From: Bacteroidales bacterium UBA714 | GTDB lineage: Bacteria; Bacteroidota; Bacteroidia; Bacteroidales; UBA932 | Assembly: GCA_002298075.1 (NCBI GenBank) | Contig: DBLW01000119.1 | Span: forward strand, 1-12,714 | Direction of reading: 5' to 3' | Length of the DNA: 12,714 bases | In this document: piece by piece, positions 11,490-12,714 of the stretch | Numbering within the stretch: the stretch's first letter is position 1 | Layout of the letters: every line of letters begins with the position of its first letter | Notes under the pieces: model-generated | The model's input: the letters and a program-made list of their open reading frames with translations, nothing else | The model's database searches: none | What the model was told of the DNA's origin: nothing | Position numbers and translations under genes: made by a program

Positions 11490-12714
11490 ATGAATGTATT
11501 TAAGATTATTGCCCTTGCGGTTCTGCCGTTTTTGGGGGCGGCTCAGGTTGCAGGTGCCGTAAATGACCCTGTCGCTGACAATGCTGCCTGTGTGACGGCA
11601 GGCAATGCGAGATTTACTGTTCTTACAGACCGGCTTGTCCGTATGGAGTGGGCTGCGGACGGGAAATTTGAGGACAATGCCACTCTGGCGATTGTCAACA
11701 GAAAACTGCCCGTGCCTGCATTTAAGGCCATAAGGGACGGAAACGGTGTAAAGATAAAGACTGGTGCCATTGTTCTTGCCTATGACGGGAGCGGACGCTT
11801 TGACGAAAGCAATCTGTCTGTTTCATTCCGTCTCAACGGCAAGGTTGTGATCTGGAAGCCGGGAGCGGATGCCTCCGGCAATCTTATGGGAACGGCACGT
11901 ACCCTTGACGGATGTATGGGACCTGACAAGATTAATAATAATGACCCGATGGAGGCCGGCATCGTTTCACGTGACGGATGGGCCATAGTGGATGAGAGCA
12001 GAAGGCATATGCTTGTGGCGGACAATTCTGACTGGGGAGAATGGGTCGCAGCCAGAACTTTGGAAGATGTGCAGGACCTGTATATTTTCGCTTACGGGCA
12101 TGACTACAAGGCAGCCTTGGCGGACTTTACAAAAATAGCAGGAAAGATACCTATGCCTCCGAAGTATGTGTTCGGCTACTGGTGGAGCCGTTATTGGGCG
12201 TATTCGGACGACGAATTTCTTGAACTGGCCGGTGAGTTCAGGGCAAGGAAACTGCCTATTGATGTAATGGTGATTGACATGGACTGGCATGAGACATGGC
12301 AGAGAAGCAGCCGCAAGTACGGGAGGGATGAGTTCGGCCAGAGAATAGGGTGGACCGGCTATAGTTGGAACAGAGATCTGTTTGCTGACCCGGAGGGGTT
12401 TCTTGCCGAGTTGCACGGCATGAACCTGAAGACTTCCCTTAACCTTCACCCCGCTTCGGGAATAGTTCCGAGAGAGGACTGCTATGAAGAATTTGTAGAG
12501 GATTACATGTCAAGGACTGATGATTATGACGGTCCGGAAGGGTATGTGTATAAAGGAGGAGAGCAACTGGGAAACGGTATGGCCGCTAAAAAAGGCTACC
12601 ATGCTCCTGTTCCTTTCCGTATGAGCCAGAGGGCTTGGGCTGATGCTTTCTTCAATTCTGTGATTCATCCTCTTGAGGAGCAGGGCATAGATTTCTGGTG
12701 GCTTGACTGGCAGC
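11490..12714 (+). CDS. GH31 alpha-glucosidase-type enzyme, N-terminal part (cut by window end)
   Basis: The frame is open from the ATG at 11490 to the window edge, giving 408 codons of a larger enzyme. GH31 enzymes remove alpha-linked glucose or xylose from non-reducing ends. A signal peptide (about residues 1-23, MNVFKIIALAVLPFLGAAQV then AGA) points to the periplasm. Residues about 30-205 are the N-terminal beta-sandwich, and the barrel begins near PPKYVFGYWWSRYW. It contains VMVIDMDWHETW, GWTGYSWNRDLF and LKTSLNLHPASG, and ends at FWWLDWQ, where D406 aligns with the GH31 catalytic nucleophile. This set of motifs is found in a GH31 branch common in Bacteroidales. The acid/base residue and C-terminal domains lie beyond the window. 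The gene starts 37 nt after GH13 and belongs to the same locus. Specificity (alpha-1,4, alpha-1,6 or xylosidase) cannot be told. Confidence 0.9.
   Translation, partial: MNVFKIIALAVLPFLGAAQVAGAVNDPVADNAACVTAGNARFTVLTDRLVRMEWAADGKFEDNATLAIVNRKLPVPAFKAIRDGNGVKIKTGAIVLAYDGSGRFDESNLSVSFRLNGKVVIWKPGADASGNLMGTARTLDGCMGPDKINNNDPMEAGIVSRDGWAIVDESRRHMLVADNSDWGEWVAARTLEDVQDLYIFAYGHDYKAALADFTKIAGKIPMPPKYVFGYWWSRYWAYSDDEFLELAGEFRARKLPIDVMVIDMDWHETWQRSSRKYGRDEFGQRIGWTGYSWNRDLFADPEGFLAELHGMNLKTSLNLHPASGIVPREDCYEEFVEDYMSRTDDYDGPEGYVYKGGEQLGNGMAAKKGYHAPVPFRMSQRAWADAFFNSVIHPLEEQGIDFWWLDWQ

Noticed and set aside
11967..12449. Minus-strand open frame (160 codons) opposite the GH31 gene
   Set aside because: It is the shadow of GH31, whose conserved motifs run through the whole stretch in the plus frame.

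Overview
This window looks like chromosomal DNA of a member of the order Bacteroidales. The evidence is a SusC/SusD pair, promoter elements of the Bacteroides type (TTTG near -33 and TAnnTTTG near -7), a LytS/LytTR two-component pair, a DKNYY-repeat protein and a GH123/DUF4091-type hydrolase. Nothing here fixes the genus. I saw no tRNA, rRNA, CRISPR array, insertion sequence or phage gene.

Left block (1-2147, + strand): the 3' end of a DUF4091/GH123-type glycoside hydrolase, a small secreted DKNYY-repeat protein, and murB (cell-wall precursor synthesis). The gaps are only a few bases, so they are probably co-transcribed. murB converges on the next block with 3 nt between stop codons.

Middle block (2151-4276, - strand): a LytTR-type response regulator and an eight-helix membrane histidine kinase of the LytS/YehU type. 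They overlap by ATGA and are read from a close match to the Bacteroides promoter consensus at 4298-4328. That promoter also shows that the kinase starts at the ATG at 4276, not at the upstream TTG.

Intergenic control region (4277-4448): it serves the divergent kinase and susC genes. It holds the kinase promoter, a 15-bp perfect palindrome inside a longer imperfect one (4358-4386), a run of eight Gs between the presumed -33 and -7 elements of the susC promoter, and a second small palindrome over the susC -7 element.

Right block (4449 to the window end, + strand): an alpha-glucan type polysaccharide utilisation locus (PUL). It encodes a SusC-like TonB-dependent transporter, a SusD-like surface lipoprotein, a GH13 enzyme of the neopullulanase/cyclomaltodextrinase group, and the first 408 codons of a GH31 alpha-glucosidase-type enzyme cut by the window edge. 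In the likely model, SusD and SusC capture and import maltooligosaccharide-like glycans, and GH13 and GH31 cleave them to small sugars in the periplasm.

The most notable point is the regulator. Sus-like loci usually carry SusR, a hybrid two-component system or an ECF sigma/anti-sigma pair. Here a classical LytS/LytTR pair without a large periplasmic sensor domain sits divergently against susC, with an operator-like palindrome placed for activation and a G-tract that could vary promoter spacing. The regulatory link is inferred from position alone.
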